This document shows, one piece after another, positions 12,121-23,163 of a stretch of DNA of 64,000 nucleotides. Position numbers and translations under genes: made by a program. The notes below the pieces were generated by a model, which worked only from the letters and a program-made list of their open reading frames with translations, was not told the DNA's origin and searched no databases. The DNA lies in assembly GCF_030272615.1 (NCBI RefSeq), contig NC_081405.1, positions 25,872,272 to 25,936,271 on the forward strand, written 5' to 3'. The stretch's first letter is position 1, and every line of letters starts with the position of its first letter. This stretch comes from Cryptomeria japonica (lineage: Eukaryota; Streptophyta; Pinopsida; Cupressales; Cupressaceae).

Positions 12121-13080
12121 AATAGGAACTTGCTCGATCTTTAGGAAGCCCGACAGATATATAGGAAAAGACACTAGACTTAGGCAAAATTAAAATTTAT
12201 CAGAACCCGCCCAGGCCTAGACTTAAAAGGGGACCCCCTCTTGACGATGCACAGACCCTTCCACTTAAGTGGAAAAAGGCAACGAGCAAAGACCTTTAAT
12301 CAAAGGAAAGGGACATTTTGAACCTTGAACCTTGAACCAATTTGCAAATGGTTCAAAACAAACATAACACATTCTCACTTGCTTAGTAAAAAATATTACA
12401 AAGTCATGACTCATGCAAGAGAAACAATTGAACCTTGAACTTTAAACCAAAAAGGTTCAAAGGTTCAAGTTCAATATGAATTACAACAATGCGCTACAAA
12501 GGTTTAATTTTCTAAATATTTTCACGGAAAAGCAAAAACCCTAAACCATCAGAATTTTATAGGGCCCAACAGTGCATATCTTATTTTGCATTTTAAAATT
12601 CAGAAGAGAAGATAAGTTTCCGAAGTAATTAATTTTGAAAATCAATAAAAAAAATAAAGATATTTGTTTCCATTTTCAAATTAGAAAGAAAGTTGAGTGG
12701 ATAAATAAATAAATAATATTTATTTATTTCACTTGCATGAGGAATAATTAAATAAATTTAGAATTTATTTAATTATGAGGAATTTAGATTTAGGGACTAG
12801 ATAATCAAATAGTAGAGGAACAATTAGTTAGGACAATAAAAAGATTATTTGATTAAGGACAAATTATAGGTTTTAATTAAATAATAGAAAATTATAAAAT
12901 CAAGGATTTTAGAAGAAACAATAATTAAATAATTAAGAATCACTTAATTATAGGGAATGAAGAAGAGGATTAGCCTAATTAAATAATAAAATTATTCAAT
13001 CACTTTGGACAAAAATTAGTAGAATGTTGTTGCGCAAACATTGGACATTTTTTAGTGTCTACAAAATCAATGAAAAACCC
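12121..13080. other. About 1 kb without a gene; AT-rich with local direct repeats
   Basis: Near 12315-12480, 'ttgaacctt' and 'ggttcaaa' words recur. From 12640 to 13020 the sequence is dominated by 'aattaaataat' and 'ttatttaatt' words. This may be an old LTR, but neither end could be fixed. Confidence 0.4.
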
Positions 13081-13084
13081 TTGA

Positions 13085-13390
13085 GGCCTAAGTTAAATGA
13101 GGAAAACAAGGCATGAGGGGTAAATGAGCTACATGAGCTTAATGAACCACTTGAGGTAAATGAGCCACCTAAGGAGAATGAAGCACTAAAAGTAGAGAAA
13201 GAGGAATATGCACCCTCTTATCCACCAATTTCCTCACCTACCTATAGCTATGATGAATAGGTAGAGACAAAAATGTAGATAAATCAAACCTCAACATTTG
13301 GGGAATAGCCTACAACATTAGGCTCTAAAAACCCTATTTCAAAAGAAAATCCCTTTGTTTCTAAAACACACAAAAGGAAGAGTGGATACT
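13085..13390 (+). pseudogene. Fragment of an unidentified coding sequence
   Basis: The plus strand reads NELNEPLEVNEPPKENEALK, then EEYAPSYPPISSPTYSYDE. After TAG stops that look like altered CAG codons, it continues as NQTSTFGE and KNPISKENPFVSKTHKRKS. The acidic, proline-rich composition recalls the linker parts of retrotransposon proteins. It directly precedes the 5' LTR of element A and so may be part of the sequence into which A inserted. Confidence 0.35.
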
Positions 13391-13402
13391 CTTTTGGAAG
13401 TT

Positions 13403-14567
13403 TGTGTTGTTGTGGTTGTCATTGATGTCAAACTTGTTGTTCTAGCTACTTGTTGGTCCGAAAAGTCTGTGGTCTAGAGATATCTTGTTTTATTGGTGTT
13501 GTTGTTATTCTGTTTATTGTTTTGGAGGTCTTTGGGTCTGAAAAGTATTTCTAATATTTCTTGGTATTGTCATCTTCTTTAGTTATGTTTTTGGCATTAT
13601 GGATATGTTAGTTTTGTCATCCGAATATATCCATGTTCTCTAGATTTTGTAGTATGTTTCATTGTTGGATGTGATATTTTGTGCTAATCCTATCTTTTGG
13701 TTCAGATATGATTGGTGAAAAGTAATTTGATGTGTTATGGGTCTCACCATAGCATGTGGAGATCCAGATAAGAGTAATTTACATTGCAGAATATGTTTTA
13801 GCCTGTTAATTGTCTATATGGATACATTATATGTTGAAATATTGTTAGTTATGTTCTAATGTTTGCGGATCAATGGATTGAACTTAGGAAGATGTGTTTT
13901 GGTCCCCTCTTTCTCCTAGTGTGGATTAGCATGTGTTTTGTTTTGGTCTAGAAGGTGTATTTTATTTTAGGTCGACTTGGTTCGGGTTTTAACGATCTAT
14001 ATTGTATATAAATAATGTATGTTATTGAGCTGTATGTATGTATGGCAGAGAGTGTGATGTGGAGATAGTTAGCAAAATTCAATGAAGAGAAGAGAAGAAG
14101 AGTTGTGTTTGGATGATCTGCAAGTTCTTTGAGACTATGACAGAAGTATGAGATAGTGTGTTGATAGAGGAGATTTGAGTTGCGTGTGTTTATGTTTGTC
14201 GCTTGATGTAGTGTTCAAGGACAACTTCATGATCAGGAGATCCTTATTTTCAAATCAATTTGTTGTATCTTGCCCTATTGTAGTTAGCATTAGGCTTGCA
14301 AGTCATTTTTGTATCTTGCCCCAAGAGCAGTTAACCTTGGTCTGTAAGTCCAGAGTAGTGAGCTCTTTCATTGTAATCTGATATACATAGTGGATATATT
14401 TTGTGGGTAGGTGCTCACCATGGTTTTTCCATGTTTTGGGTTTTCCATGTACGAAATCTCGGTGTTGATGTGTTGGTTTTATTTTGCTGATTAATTGTTT
14501 ATGTACTAGATTAATTTTGGTTTATACTGATTCACCCCCACCTCTTAGTCATGCCTTAGATTCAACA
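13403..14567 (+). mobile_element. Element A: 5' LTR (copia type)
   Basis: The LTR starts near 13403-13410 with TGTTGTTGTGGTTGTCATTG and ends ...gattcaaca. Near its end it has the group's 'caccatggtttttcc' and 'gggttttccatgta' motifs (14417-14455) and 'gattcaccccc' followed by 'cctcttag' (14529-14549). A degenerate initiator-tRNA primer site, 'tttgtattagag', follows at 14569. The exact start is uncertain because of a TGTTG-type repeat. The matching 3' LTR lies outside the window or is lost. Confidence 0.7.
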
Positions 14568-14599
14568 ATTTGTATTAGAGTAAGGTTCCTCTTAAGTAA

Positions 14600-15233
14600 G
14601 CTTAACCGCTTGAGATAGATCCGATATGGTAAAGACATACATTACAAAGTTCCAATATTCGATGGCACAAACTTTTCGTACTAGAAGGAGATAAAGAAAG
14701 AACATTTGGAGAAATTACATAATGGAATATGGGACATAATTCAAACTTGATATACATGCCCACAAGGTGGTCCTCAAACTCCAAATGAGAGAAAGTTACA
14801 CGAGACTAATGCAAAAGCTGGAGCTATAATTTTTAGTTGTACAAGGAATTTAGTGTTTGGAAGAGTAAGAGGATTAAAGGAAGTGAAAGTTATATGGAAA
14901 AATCTATGTTTGTCATTTGAAGGAGACCCGAAGACAAAATCTAAAGCTGAAGTATGATTATCCAAGAATGCTTGACGATTGAGATCTTGAGAACTATATA
15001 CACAGAGTGACTAGTCTTGTTGAAGGTATTAGAGCGGCCATTGGACATTTGTACGAAGGTGATGTTGTTGAAAAGATCTTGTTAACCTTGCCAAAATCCT
15101 ACAAAGAAACAAGGTGTTCCATACATGAAAGTAATGATTTAAGTAATTATACCATTGATCAACTTATCGATACCTTGGCCGCCTTTGAAATTTCAAAAAT
15201 GGAAGAAGAGAAAAGAGGAAAGACAGAGGTAGC
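14600..15233 (+). pseudogene. Element A gag, first part
   Basis: Translation gives copia gag (UBN2-like): IFDGTNFSY, KEIKKEHLEKLHNGIWDIIQ and later TSLVEGIRAAIGHLYEGDVV, KILLTLPKSYKE and IDQLIDTLAAFEISKMEEE. At least two frame changes and several TAG stops break it. The frame ends abruptly at 15233, where element B is inserted with TSD gtagc. It resumes at 51428 with no loss of sequence, so this is the 5' half of one gag gene now lying 36 kb from its second half. Confidence 0.85.
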
Positions 15234-16854
15234 TGTTGGCATTATGTGAACCGACATGGTATTATGTAAACCGGCATGAAGACATAATGATATTGTATGT
15301 TGTCATTGATGTCAATATGAGACATGGTGTGAACCGGCACATGTGATAGGTGAAGAGAGAGAGGAACCGGCATATGTATGAACCGGTCTATATGCCAAAG
15401 TGAAGCGACATAGTTGTTCAAGGTGAACCGGCATGTAGTTATAGGAATTGACACATGGAAGCATTGTATGACTATCGGTTGGTAGGTAGCTTCCACTTCG
15501 AGGTTTCCGATTGGAGTACCTTAAGTTTGTGTGACTCAATCGGTGATCCTTGTGTGATGAGTTAGTAGTATGATGGAGGACAGATCGTGTTGCCATGTAA
15601 GCTTTGTGTGCATAAAGGATCTTGCATGAAGATGACTATTCCTATCTACCTCAGGAATGTGTGAAGTCTGTCAAACAGTGTTAACGCATGATGGGTTATC
15701 AACTACCTTGAAAATGATGGATAATGGATGATGGAGAATGTCTTGAGATTGATTCAAGATTGTTGCATTTAATGCAGCATGATTCAGCAGTTAGGATTGA
15801 ACCGTTTGAATTGCTTAACCTAACAGGTTTAGGGTTTAGGGTCTTTGCTACTGACCTGTATGTTTCCTATAAGGTCAATGTTGGATTTCTTTCTAAGGTT
15901 GTTGGCAAAAGTTGTGAAGTGTGTATCCAAGGAAAGTGATATGTGATTCTTGCCAGACCAAAGGAGAGAAGAGATACCTGCAAAGTGAATGTGCAGAAGG
16001 AAAAGAGGAGCCTAAACAGATTTGCATTAGCATTGAGTGTTGTTAATAGATCATTGTAATACCTGTTGATCTCTAACCACTTCAACAGTTGTAAAATCCC
16101 CTAACAGGGTAGCCTTAACTGGTTTGATTCAAAATCCCTTAAATCGGGTGGTCTTAACTGGCTTGATTCAAATCCCTTAATTGGGTAACTCGAGGCTAAT
16201 GAGTTCTGAGAAGCTAGAGAAGCTTAGGAGATCCTTTCAGCTATTGAGTTCTTGAAATCCTCTAACAAGGTGACCCTAATGGGTTTAACCATTAACCGGG
16301 TATCCCTTAACCAGGTGATTCCTAATAGGATTGGTTCCTACCAGAACCTATTGTAATGTCCTTAACCGAACAAGGCTCCTAATAGAGCGGACTTCTAAAA
16401 AGTTCAAAAAGAAACTTGTGGGTATTCATCCCCACCGTGGTTTTTCCTAGTTGGGTTTCCACATGAAAATATGTGTGTCATGTGAAATGCTTTTGTCTTG
16501 TGATGCTTTGTTTTATCTGTTAAGCACATGAAGGTTCTATGTTTTATGCCTGTCTATAAAACATATTGAACTCACTGTTGTGAAGATCTAATGAATAAGT
16601 TTACCTATTTATGCATAAGAATATAATGATACTGTAGTATTGAGCTAAGAGGAAAGCTTATTGAGTGACCGGTTCATGACTGACTCAGCTATACTGGATG
16701 TTACCGGTTGCACTCTATTTTACCGGTATCCCTGTTAGTTAGTCATTTGGAGTATTTGTTGTCAAACCGGTTTTGGACTGTATTGTGTTGGTACTGATTC
16801 ACCCCCCCCCTCTCAGTACCGGTTTGGTACAAGGTATTCATCATTGAGTTATCA
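15234..16854 (+). mobile_element. Element B 5' LTR (1,621 bp)
   Basis: It starts TGTTGGCATTATGTGAACC and ends ...ttgagttatca. It holds the 'caccgtggtttttcc' and 'gggtttccaca' motifs near 16433-16455 and a C9 tract at about 16801-16810. A short tandem repeat built on 'aaatcccttaa..cgggtggtcttaac' lies at about 16090-16190. The initiator-tRNA primer site starts two bases after the LTR. Confidence 0.92.
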
Positions 16855-16856
16855 GT

Positions 16857-16870
16857 TGGTATCAGAGCCC
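16857..16870 (+). other. Primer binding site of element B
   Basis: TGGTATCAGAGCCC, the standard copia site complementary to the 3' end of initiator Met-tRNA, two bases after the 5' LTR. Confidence 0.9.
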
Positions 16871-16923
16871 TTCAGGTCCTCTATGTTGTAAGCTTAACTG
16901 CTTGAGGAAAAGATCCTAGTCAA

Positions 16924-18188
16924 ATGATGAAGAGGGAAGGTCCAAAGTTTAACAGGGAAAATTTTGGTATATGGAAAGACAGGATGAAGATATTCATCAA
17001 AATCATGGGTGTTCAACACTAGAGTTATGTTGAAAATGTATATGTTGTTCCTACCGGTACTCTCACCAATGACAAAAAGAGAGAGATTAGAGAAAATGGG
17101 CAAGTCATGGAAGCCCTCATCAATAGTCTATCTAACATTGAGTTCATTGATGTTCAGGACAAGGCAAATCCCAAAGAGGTATGGGATGCTCTTGAAAATA
17201 TCTATGGTGGCGATGAGTATGTAAAATAGGCTAAGGAAGAGAGCCTGAGAGGAAAGTTTGAAGACATGCGGATGGTTGAAGGAGAGACCATTCAGCAGTA
17301 TGGAATAAGAATCAAAACAATAGTTGGAGAAATAAAGAGTGCAGGTGGCAAAATAGAAGATTCCACTATGGTTAGCAAAGTCCTGAGATCCCTGTTGCTG
17401 GTCTATGCAATAAGGGTTGCTTCTATTTAGGAGCTGAGATCAATAAACAAGTCTAAGGCATCCTTGGACTCCATCATAGCCAAGTTCATAGCCTATGAGC
17501 TGAATAGTTTTGATGGTAGTGTTCAAAAGTTAGAATCAGCTTTTAGAGCCTCTGTTATACCTTCTAGAAAAGGAAAAGAGGCTAGCACTAGTGGAGAACC
17601 TAATCAAAACATAGAAATGAAGGATGAAGAGTTTCTGATGGAATTTGAAGCACTTCTTGCCAGGAAATTCTCAAAAGGAACTGGTAAATACAAAGGTAAG
17701 CTACCTTTGAAATGTTTCTCCTATAATCGGATAGGACATATTGCTATGAACTTTCCTAATAATGACAACAAGGATAAACCAGAAAGGTTCAATAAATTCA
17801 AAGGAGGAAACCGAATAAATTGTTTTGTGGCAGTTGATGAAGGTGTCACAGATGAGGAATCAGAAGATGAAGAGAATGAAGACATTGTGTTTGTTGTTGT
17901 AAAGGAAGATGTGGCAGACAAGAAGGCTCTTGTCTCCTGGTTTGATGATTCCAATGAGTGGATCATTGACAGTGGTTGTTCTCACCATATGACTGGTGAC
18001 CGGAGAAAGTTTCTATCCTTAGAAGATTATGATGGTGGTGTGGTTCGCTTTGGCAATGATGCACCATGCATGGTCAAAGGCAGAGGGTCCATCTCTTTAA
18101 ATGGAAGAGTAGTGCTAACAATGTGTATTGGGTTGATGGTCTTAGACACAACCTTTTAAGTGTTGCCGAGCTAAATGACAGTGGTCTT
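16924..18188 (+). pseudogene. Element B gag and protease (first part of polyprotein)
   Basis: The start at 16924 gives MMKREGPKFNRENFGIWKDR, a copia gag start. PKEVWDALENIYGG and LRGKFEDMRMVEGE follow. The knuckle is damaged (CFSYNRIGHIAMNF: second and last Cys replaced). The protease motif WIIDSGCSHHMTGDRRKF is intact. TAG stops occur near 17020, 17227 and 17428, the last two at likely CAG codons, and there is a frameshift near 18105. The frame reaches SVAELNDSGL and is cut by element D at 18188. It continues in frame at 46752. Confidence 0.88.
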
Positions 18189-18973
18189 TGTTAGGGTTCC
18201 CATAGATACTGAGAGGGGGGGGTGAATCAGTATCTGGCTGGTTATGAAATTTTCTTAAAACTGAATATGCAAAATATAAAGTAACAGTATACCGGTATGC
18301 AAGAATTAATGCAAATAATAGAATCAAAAGCATCCACATGAAAAGAAAACTATAACACAAGATGTTTTACGAGGAAACCCGATGTGGGAAAAACCTTGGT
18401 GGGATTTGTGACCCACAATATTCACTTACTGGCCAATAAGAGAATATTACTTACAATAGGGGCTTGCACATGCAGGAAGGCCAACTGCCTAGAGCTCACT
18501 ACTCAACAAGAAGTCACACTAACTTACAATGAGGATATACATAAATCCAATATTCTATACTACTTTACAATAGCATCTTCAATGCCAGATTCAGTACCGT
18601 TTCTTGCTCTGTTCTTTACATATACCCTTGACCTAGAATTCGCACATTAGGTCTGCCTTATAATTTATTTATTGCTTTCTATACAAGAGTCATTTTACAA
18701 TTTGCCAAGTCGGCTTACAATGATAAAAAAAATATTACATATCAAAAATCCTGTCGGCCTCTGTGCCGGTATACATATTTCCTTCTGTGTCGGTGTACAT
18801 CTTCTATGCCGGTGCCGGTGTAGATTGATTTTGTTGATGCTAGAGCACTGTTTTGTTTGAGTAATGCTTTGCTGGTATAATGTCTTGTCAGTGCCATAGG
18901 ATTGCAAGGTTGCCATCAATGACAAAACCTTCAATCACACACAATGTCTCATTGGAGTGTCCATATGCCAACA
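18189..18973 (-). mobile_element. Element D 3' LTR (785 bp, minus strand)
   Basis: Homologous to 45921-46746, with the same ends. A deletion of about 40 bases next to 'tttctatacaagagtc' (about 18680) separates the two copies. It is followed, leftwards, by the TSD and then by the element B frame. Confidence 0.9.
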
Positions 18974-18988
18974 ATCTCCCCCTTTGGC
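18974..18988 (-). other. Polypurine tract of element D
   Basis: The minus strand reads 'gccaaagggggagat' next to the 3' LTR, preceded by 'ttgccatcaat', identical in outline to element B. A second copy, 'gatgccaaagggggagtag', is at about 19117-19136, which mirrors the doubled tract of B. Confidence 0.85.
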
Positions 18989-19332
18989 ATTGATGGCAAC
19001 ACTCATGAGAAATTTCAAAAAGATATCCAAAAATGTGTATACCAAAAAAAATGTTACCAAAAATATGAGGGCTCCCCCTGAGCATGTGATCCCTGTGTTT
19101 TGAATTTTCTCATCTACTACTCCCCCTTTGGCATCAATGACAAAGGTTAGTAGATTTGTAGTTGTACCAATTCATAACCTCAACCTTGTAATTGGGTAGT
19201 TATTATCTGAAGAATATCTCCCAAAATTAAGTTTATACCATCCATAAACTTCTTGCTCTCCTTTATGGCTATCTCATTTCTATGTATTGTACCAGTGAGA
19301 TGCTGCAAGTGCTCTGTCAGTGTTTTGCTACC
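18989..19332 (-). other. Non-coding 3' region of element D
   Basis: About 340 bases between the ORF2 stop and the polypurine tract, without an ORF. It holds the second polypurine-like tract at about 19117-19136. Confidence 0.6.
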
Positions 19333-21473
19333 CTATGTTAGTGCCTCTGAGATTTCCTTACGCAGAGATGCTAAATAGTCCAATCTTGGACTTAGTTTAG
19401 ATCTCAAAAATTTTGCCTTGTTTATTATTTTCTCTTTTTCTCTTTCTAATTTGAGCAATTCTTCCTCAAAATTTGTTATCTTTTCCTCAAAAACTGATAA
19501 TGTATTGGGTGAGTTAACAAAATTATCAGCAAGTTTATTGATCTCTTCCTGTACCTTGCTCATCTTTTTGTCTACATCCATGGTCAAAAAGTTTATCTTA
19601 CAGGTGTATTTATATAGAGTTTTGTACTCTTTCAATAAATTGCACAGTTCTGGTAGAAGTGTGTCAAATTCCCTGTTACACTTCTTTATTCCTTCCTCAA
19701 AGAATTTTTGTTTCTCTTTTTCTACACTTTCCTTTACAGTTTCTACCTTTGTTTGCTCAAAATTTCCAGAAATATATTTACATAGTGTATCCAACTGGCC
19801 TAAAGAATCTTTGTTGGCTATATTACAATTTGGAGCTATTAATTTCAAAACTGGAATTGAATCATCTATTGCTTTATAGGCTTGTGAGCTATAATCAGTT
19901 ATTTTCTTGATAGATTTGAGCAATACCTCTGTTACATTTGATGGTGACCCAGAAAACTGAGTGCCGGTGGAAGGGACCATGCTGGTATTGACCTTTGGTA
20001 GGTCTGTTTGTGTCTCCATCTCTTTAAGCACAATTTTTCCTGCATCATTTCTTACCGGTGGCATCTGTTCTGGAGCCTTTAGCTCTGTTGGTTGCTCTGT
20101 TTGTGTTCCAGATTCCATCTTTTTCTCTGAATCTACTGCTGGTTGCTCTTGGTTTCCTGTTGTGGGTTGCTCTTTATTATCAGATTTATCTATGGTATCC
20201 TTATCTACCACTATGTTGATTTTTTGAGTATCAAGATTCACAGTATATAGGACTTCAGGATTATGATTATTATCCTTTGTGTCCATGCTCTCAGCTGTCG
20301 GTTGATCTTCTGTAGTTGTTTTTACCGGTGGAGTATTTAAAGGAGGTGGGGGTAAGTTGTCTCTAATCTTGATACTTGGCGGTCCACCAACTTTACCTTT
20401 CCCTTTGTCCTTTTGATATACCAGAATGGGCTTGGGATTCATATATTCTTCTTGTTTTTCTTTTTCAACCAAGAATCTATCCCAACCATCTTCTGTTTCA
20501 ATTGAAACTTCAGTAACTCTACCTGCCATTAATGATATTTGCCGGTGTGCAGTGGAAAAGACTATCTGGTTGGCCTGAGCTATCAAATCGTCAATTTTCT
20601 TAGGTGAGTTGACCGGGTATACTGCAAGTAATTTTTCTATTTTAATTTTCTTATCCAACTCAATTATTCCTTGCCTTTTGGCCTCAAGTCTTTTATATAA
20701 TTCATCAGGAATTTCATTTAGGACTTGCATCAAAAACTTTTTATACATGTCCATGTGTAGAATAACACTTTCCTCAACTTGTCCTTTCTCATCTTCTGAT
20801 AGGGTGTCATAGATTTTCCATGTGTAGTATAACACTTTCCTCAACTTGTCCTTTCTCATCTTCTGATAGGGTGTCATAGATTTTCCATATGTTTTTCAAT
20901 TTACCTTCCTCTATGATTTCATTCAGTAATATGTCAAAAGGGGCCAAGTCAGTGTATGTCTTCTTCTTCTTTTTGGGGGTCAGCTTTTTCTTAGGTGTGG
21001 CTTTCTTGACTGGAGACCTTACAACTTGTTGCTTTTGCCTTGTCCTTCTAGGTGAAGGAGTGGATACCGGTGAGGGGTCTCTTTTCCTAAAAACTCTTTT
21101 GAAAGTTGCTAGCATATCTCCTTTTGAGGAGGTATCTACCGGTGATAGATGAGTTTCAGGCTGTTGGGCTGCCAACTCTTCTTCTGTTATGCCGGTTTTC
21201 TTTAATACATCATCTTTTAAGGCTTTTTCTTGCTTTCTTCCTTTCCTCATAGATGCCTCAACTTTCTTTACTCTCTTTTTAGATTGAATTTGACTTTCAA
21301 TGTGCTCAACACTACCAAATACTCCTTCCTTTGGTTCATTGGGGGCTTCTAGAAGTACTTTGGCATAAGTTTCCACTATGTGGTCATCTATTTCGTACCC
21401 CATTTCTGTAACCCAGATTGTTCTTGGGATGACTGCTTCCATCTAGATCTCATCCTTTTTTATTACAAAGCAT
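19333..21473 (-). pseudogene. Element D ORF2, second part (broken by a 67-bp duplication)
   Basis: After element F the frame runs CFVIKKDEI, a TAG, then MEAVIPRTIWVTEMGYEIDD. A strongly basic stretch follows (RRTRQKQQVV, KKATPKKKLTPKKKKKTY), resembling a nuclear localisation signal. At 20751-20884 a 67-base tandem duplication shifts the frame. Both copies encode WKIYDTLSEDEKGQVEES. Beyond it come a Pro/Thr/Gln-rich linker (PPPPLNTPPVKTTTEDQPT) and a charged, probably coiled-coil C-terminus (EEKITNFEEELLKLEREKE) ending at 19333. With the first part, ORF2 is roughly 1,000 codons. Function is unknown. Confidence 0.65.
20751..20884 (-). repeat. 67-bp tandem duplication in element D ORF2
   Basis: Copies at 20751-20817 and 20818-20884 differ at one position (tgtagaata versus tgtagtata). 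67 is not a multiple of three, so the duplication splits ORF2 into two overlapping frames. Confidence 0.9.
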
Positions 21474-21806
21474 ATATCTGTGTGGGAGAAAAAGTGACAC
21501 TAAGCAAACATGCCCTAATCTCACTTTCAACCACACACTTGTGGAATACCAAAGAGCCTAGAGGTATCACACAATTGGCTACTTCTTTTTGTGGAAGAGA
21601 GAGAAATGGGCTACCTATTAGGATTTCTATTCCTTTGTTGTAATTGAAAGATAGAATGATGCAAGTTCAATCCCTAACCCCAAAGTGCAAGTATGAACTA
21701 ATAACAAGATTTGCAGAATTGAACTTAAATAATGGAAAGATGTAAACACAAGGACAAGACAAGAATGCAAATGCGTACCCGGAGTTAAAATCTAACTGAA
21801 AATGTT

Positions 21807-22012
21807 CGGGATGGGGGCGCGGGCGCCACTGTCCTGATTCTGCCCCTGAAACTGCTCTAAAAACTGCTGTTTTGCACTTTGGAAAAGCTGTCAAAAATGC
21901 TGAAAATGCTATCTGTCAGGAGGACCAGGGCGCCTAGTGCCCCTGTCCCAAGGACCAGGGCGCCCAACGCCCCTGTCCTGGCAGGACTAGTGCACCCCAT
22001 GCCCCTATCCTG
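21807..22012. repeat. GGACC/GGTCC hairpin modules in element F 3' LTR
   Basis: Three adjacent units of about 31 bases (21919-21949, 21951-21980, 21983-22012) each have an inverted repeat of the type 'ggaccagggcgcc' then 'gcccctgtcc'. A fourth, looser unit lies at 21807-21835. The same set is at about 34725-34930 in the 5' LTR, with many base differences concentrated in it. Another unit at 22755-22788 has 'gggaccatg' pairing with 'cacggtccc'. Confidence 0.75.
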
Positions 22013-22133
22013 GTCTTTTGCTCTGAGATTTGGTGTGTGGTGCTGTCTCAGTCTGCTTCTCTCGGATCTACAACCTGCGGCGTCGTCCGAGTCCCGAAAC
22101 CTGCACTTATATCTGAAAAGGTGTTTTGGGTGG

Positions 22134-22141
22134 CTATATAG
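22134..22141 (-). promoter_or_regulatory. TATA-like box in element F LTR
   Basis: Palindromic CTATATAG, about 1 kb from the LTR start on the minus strand. The same box is at 35051-35058 in the other LTR. It is a candidate for the element's promoter; use is not shown. Confidence 0.45.
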
Positions 22142-23148
22142 GGTTTTGCCTTAGTCAAACCCCCGCTTTGGTGATTTCCACCTCCATGAATAGCCAAGTC
22201 GTATTGTAAAAGTAATGTGTGTGCAGACCTAGTGTGTGTGCAAGGTCCTTAAATGCAAGAAAGCAAACTAGAGCAACCTAGAAAGTAAACCCTAATTGAT
22301 TGTAAATGATAATGTAAATGCTCTAAATCAAGATGCAAAGTGATCTAAAGCATGAATAAGTGATATATTGAAGCTTATGCAAAGACATGAAAACAACATG
22401 AAATCATACCCAACCCTCAAGGGAGGGGTACAAGCCAATCTTCAGTCGGTAATCTCCTATTGTTCTTCAATGTCTTCCAAGCCCTAAGTGAATGAATGAA
22501 ATCGATGAATGCTTGATAGAGGGATGTTGAATGTTGTTGAAGTCTTCAAAGATCTGCTCTTTCGCTGCGTATGAGGTTCCTCCAAACAAAAATCCCATCC
22601 TCTCAAATGAGGAAAGAGAGCTTTTATGTATGAAACCCTAGGTCGCAAATTCATATTTTGGCCGACCTAGAGATTGAATATCCTGCCAATTTCTTGGGGT
22701 TAAGCTTTATTTTATGATTGGATTGTGCTCCCAAAATTTTGGGAAAAATGTCCGGGACCATGTGCACCGGGCGCCACGGTCCCGACAACTTTTCACCAAA
22801 TTTTCAGGGCCGTCGGATATGATGATTTTAGAGAGAATCCCGAAGTTACAGGTGATTTTGAGATGTTTTGACCCCCGAAATCAAGCCCCCAAGTTCAAAA
22901 TAGGACCTAATTAGGGTTTTTGATTAAATGATGTATTGGAAGAATAAAATGAAAGGGGCACACTTTAATGAAAGGACCCAACTTTATGATATGGGAGATG
23001 ATAAAATAGAACCTTAGACCTAATTAATTTGATTAATTAAGTGCTAAAGGGGAAATGTAATGCAAAATGCAAAATGCACTAAGGTGGGTGCTAAACTAGG
23101 TGTGAAATTGTACCACCCTAGCAAGTGCGTACAATTTATGATGCTACA

Positions 23149-23163
23149 TTTATCCCCCACTTT
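23149..23163 (-). other. Polypurine tract of element F
   Basis: The minus strand reads 'aaagtgggggataaa' directly before the 3' LTR. Confidence 0.85.

Larger units (their letters stand above)
21479..23148 (-). mobile_element. Element F 3' LTR (1,670 bp, minus strand)
   Basis: Same length and ends as 34396-36065. It carries the CTATATAG box at 22134-22141, tandem hairpin modules at about 21919-22012 and one at about 22755-22788. It is followed leftwards by the TSD atatc. Confidence 0.93.

Noticed and set aside
15312-15596. Minus-strand open stretches in the B LTR that recur at 49857-50141
   Set aside because: Found in both LTRs only because these are copies; no recognisable protein.
19418-20227. 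Plus-strand open stretches opposite element D ORF2
   Set aside because: Their sequence is the complement of the better-supported minus-strand ORF2, and they show no motif.
21879-22154. A 91-codon open stretch in the F LTR that recurs at 34784-35071
   Set aside because: The two copies are the two LTRs of one element and the stretch runs through the hairpin modules on the strand opposite to F. Recurrence is by descent, not selection on a protein.
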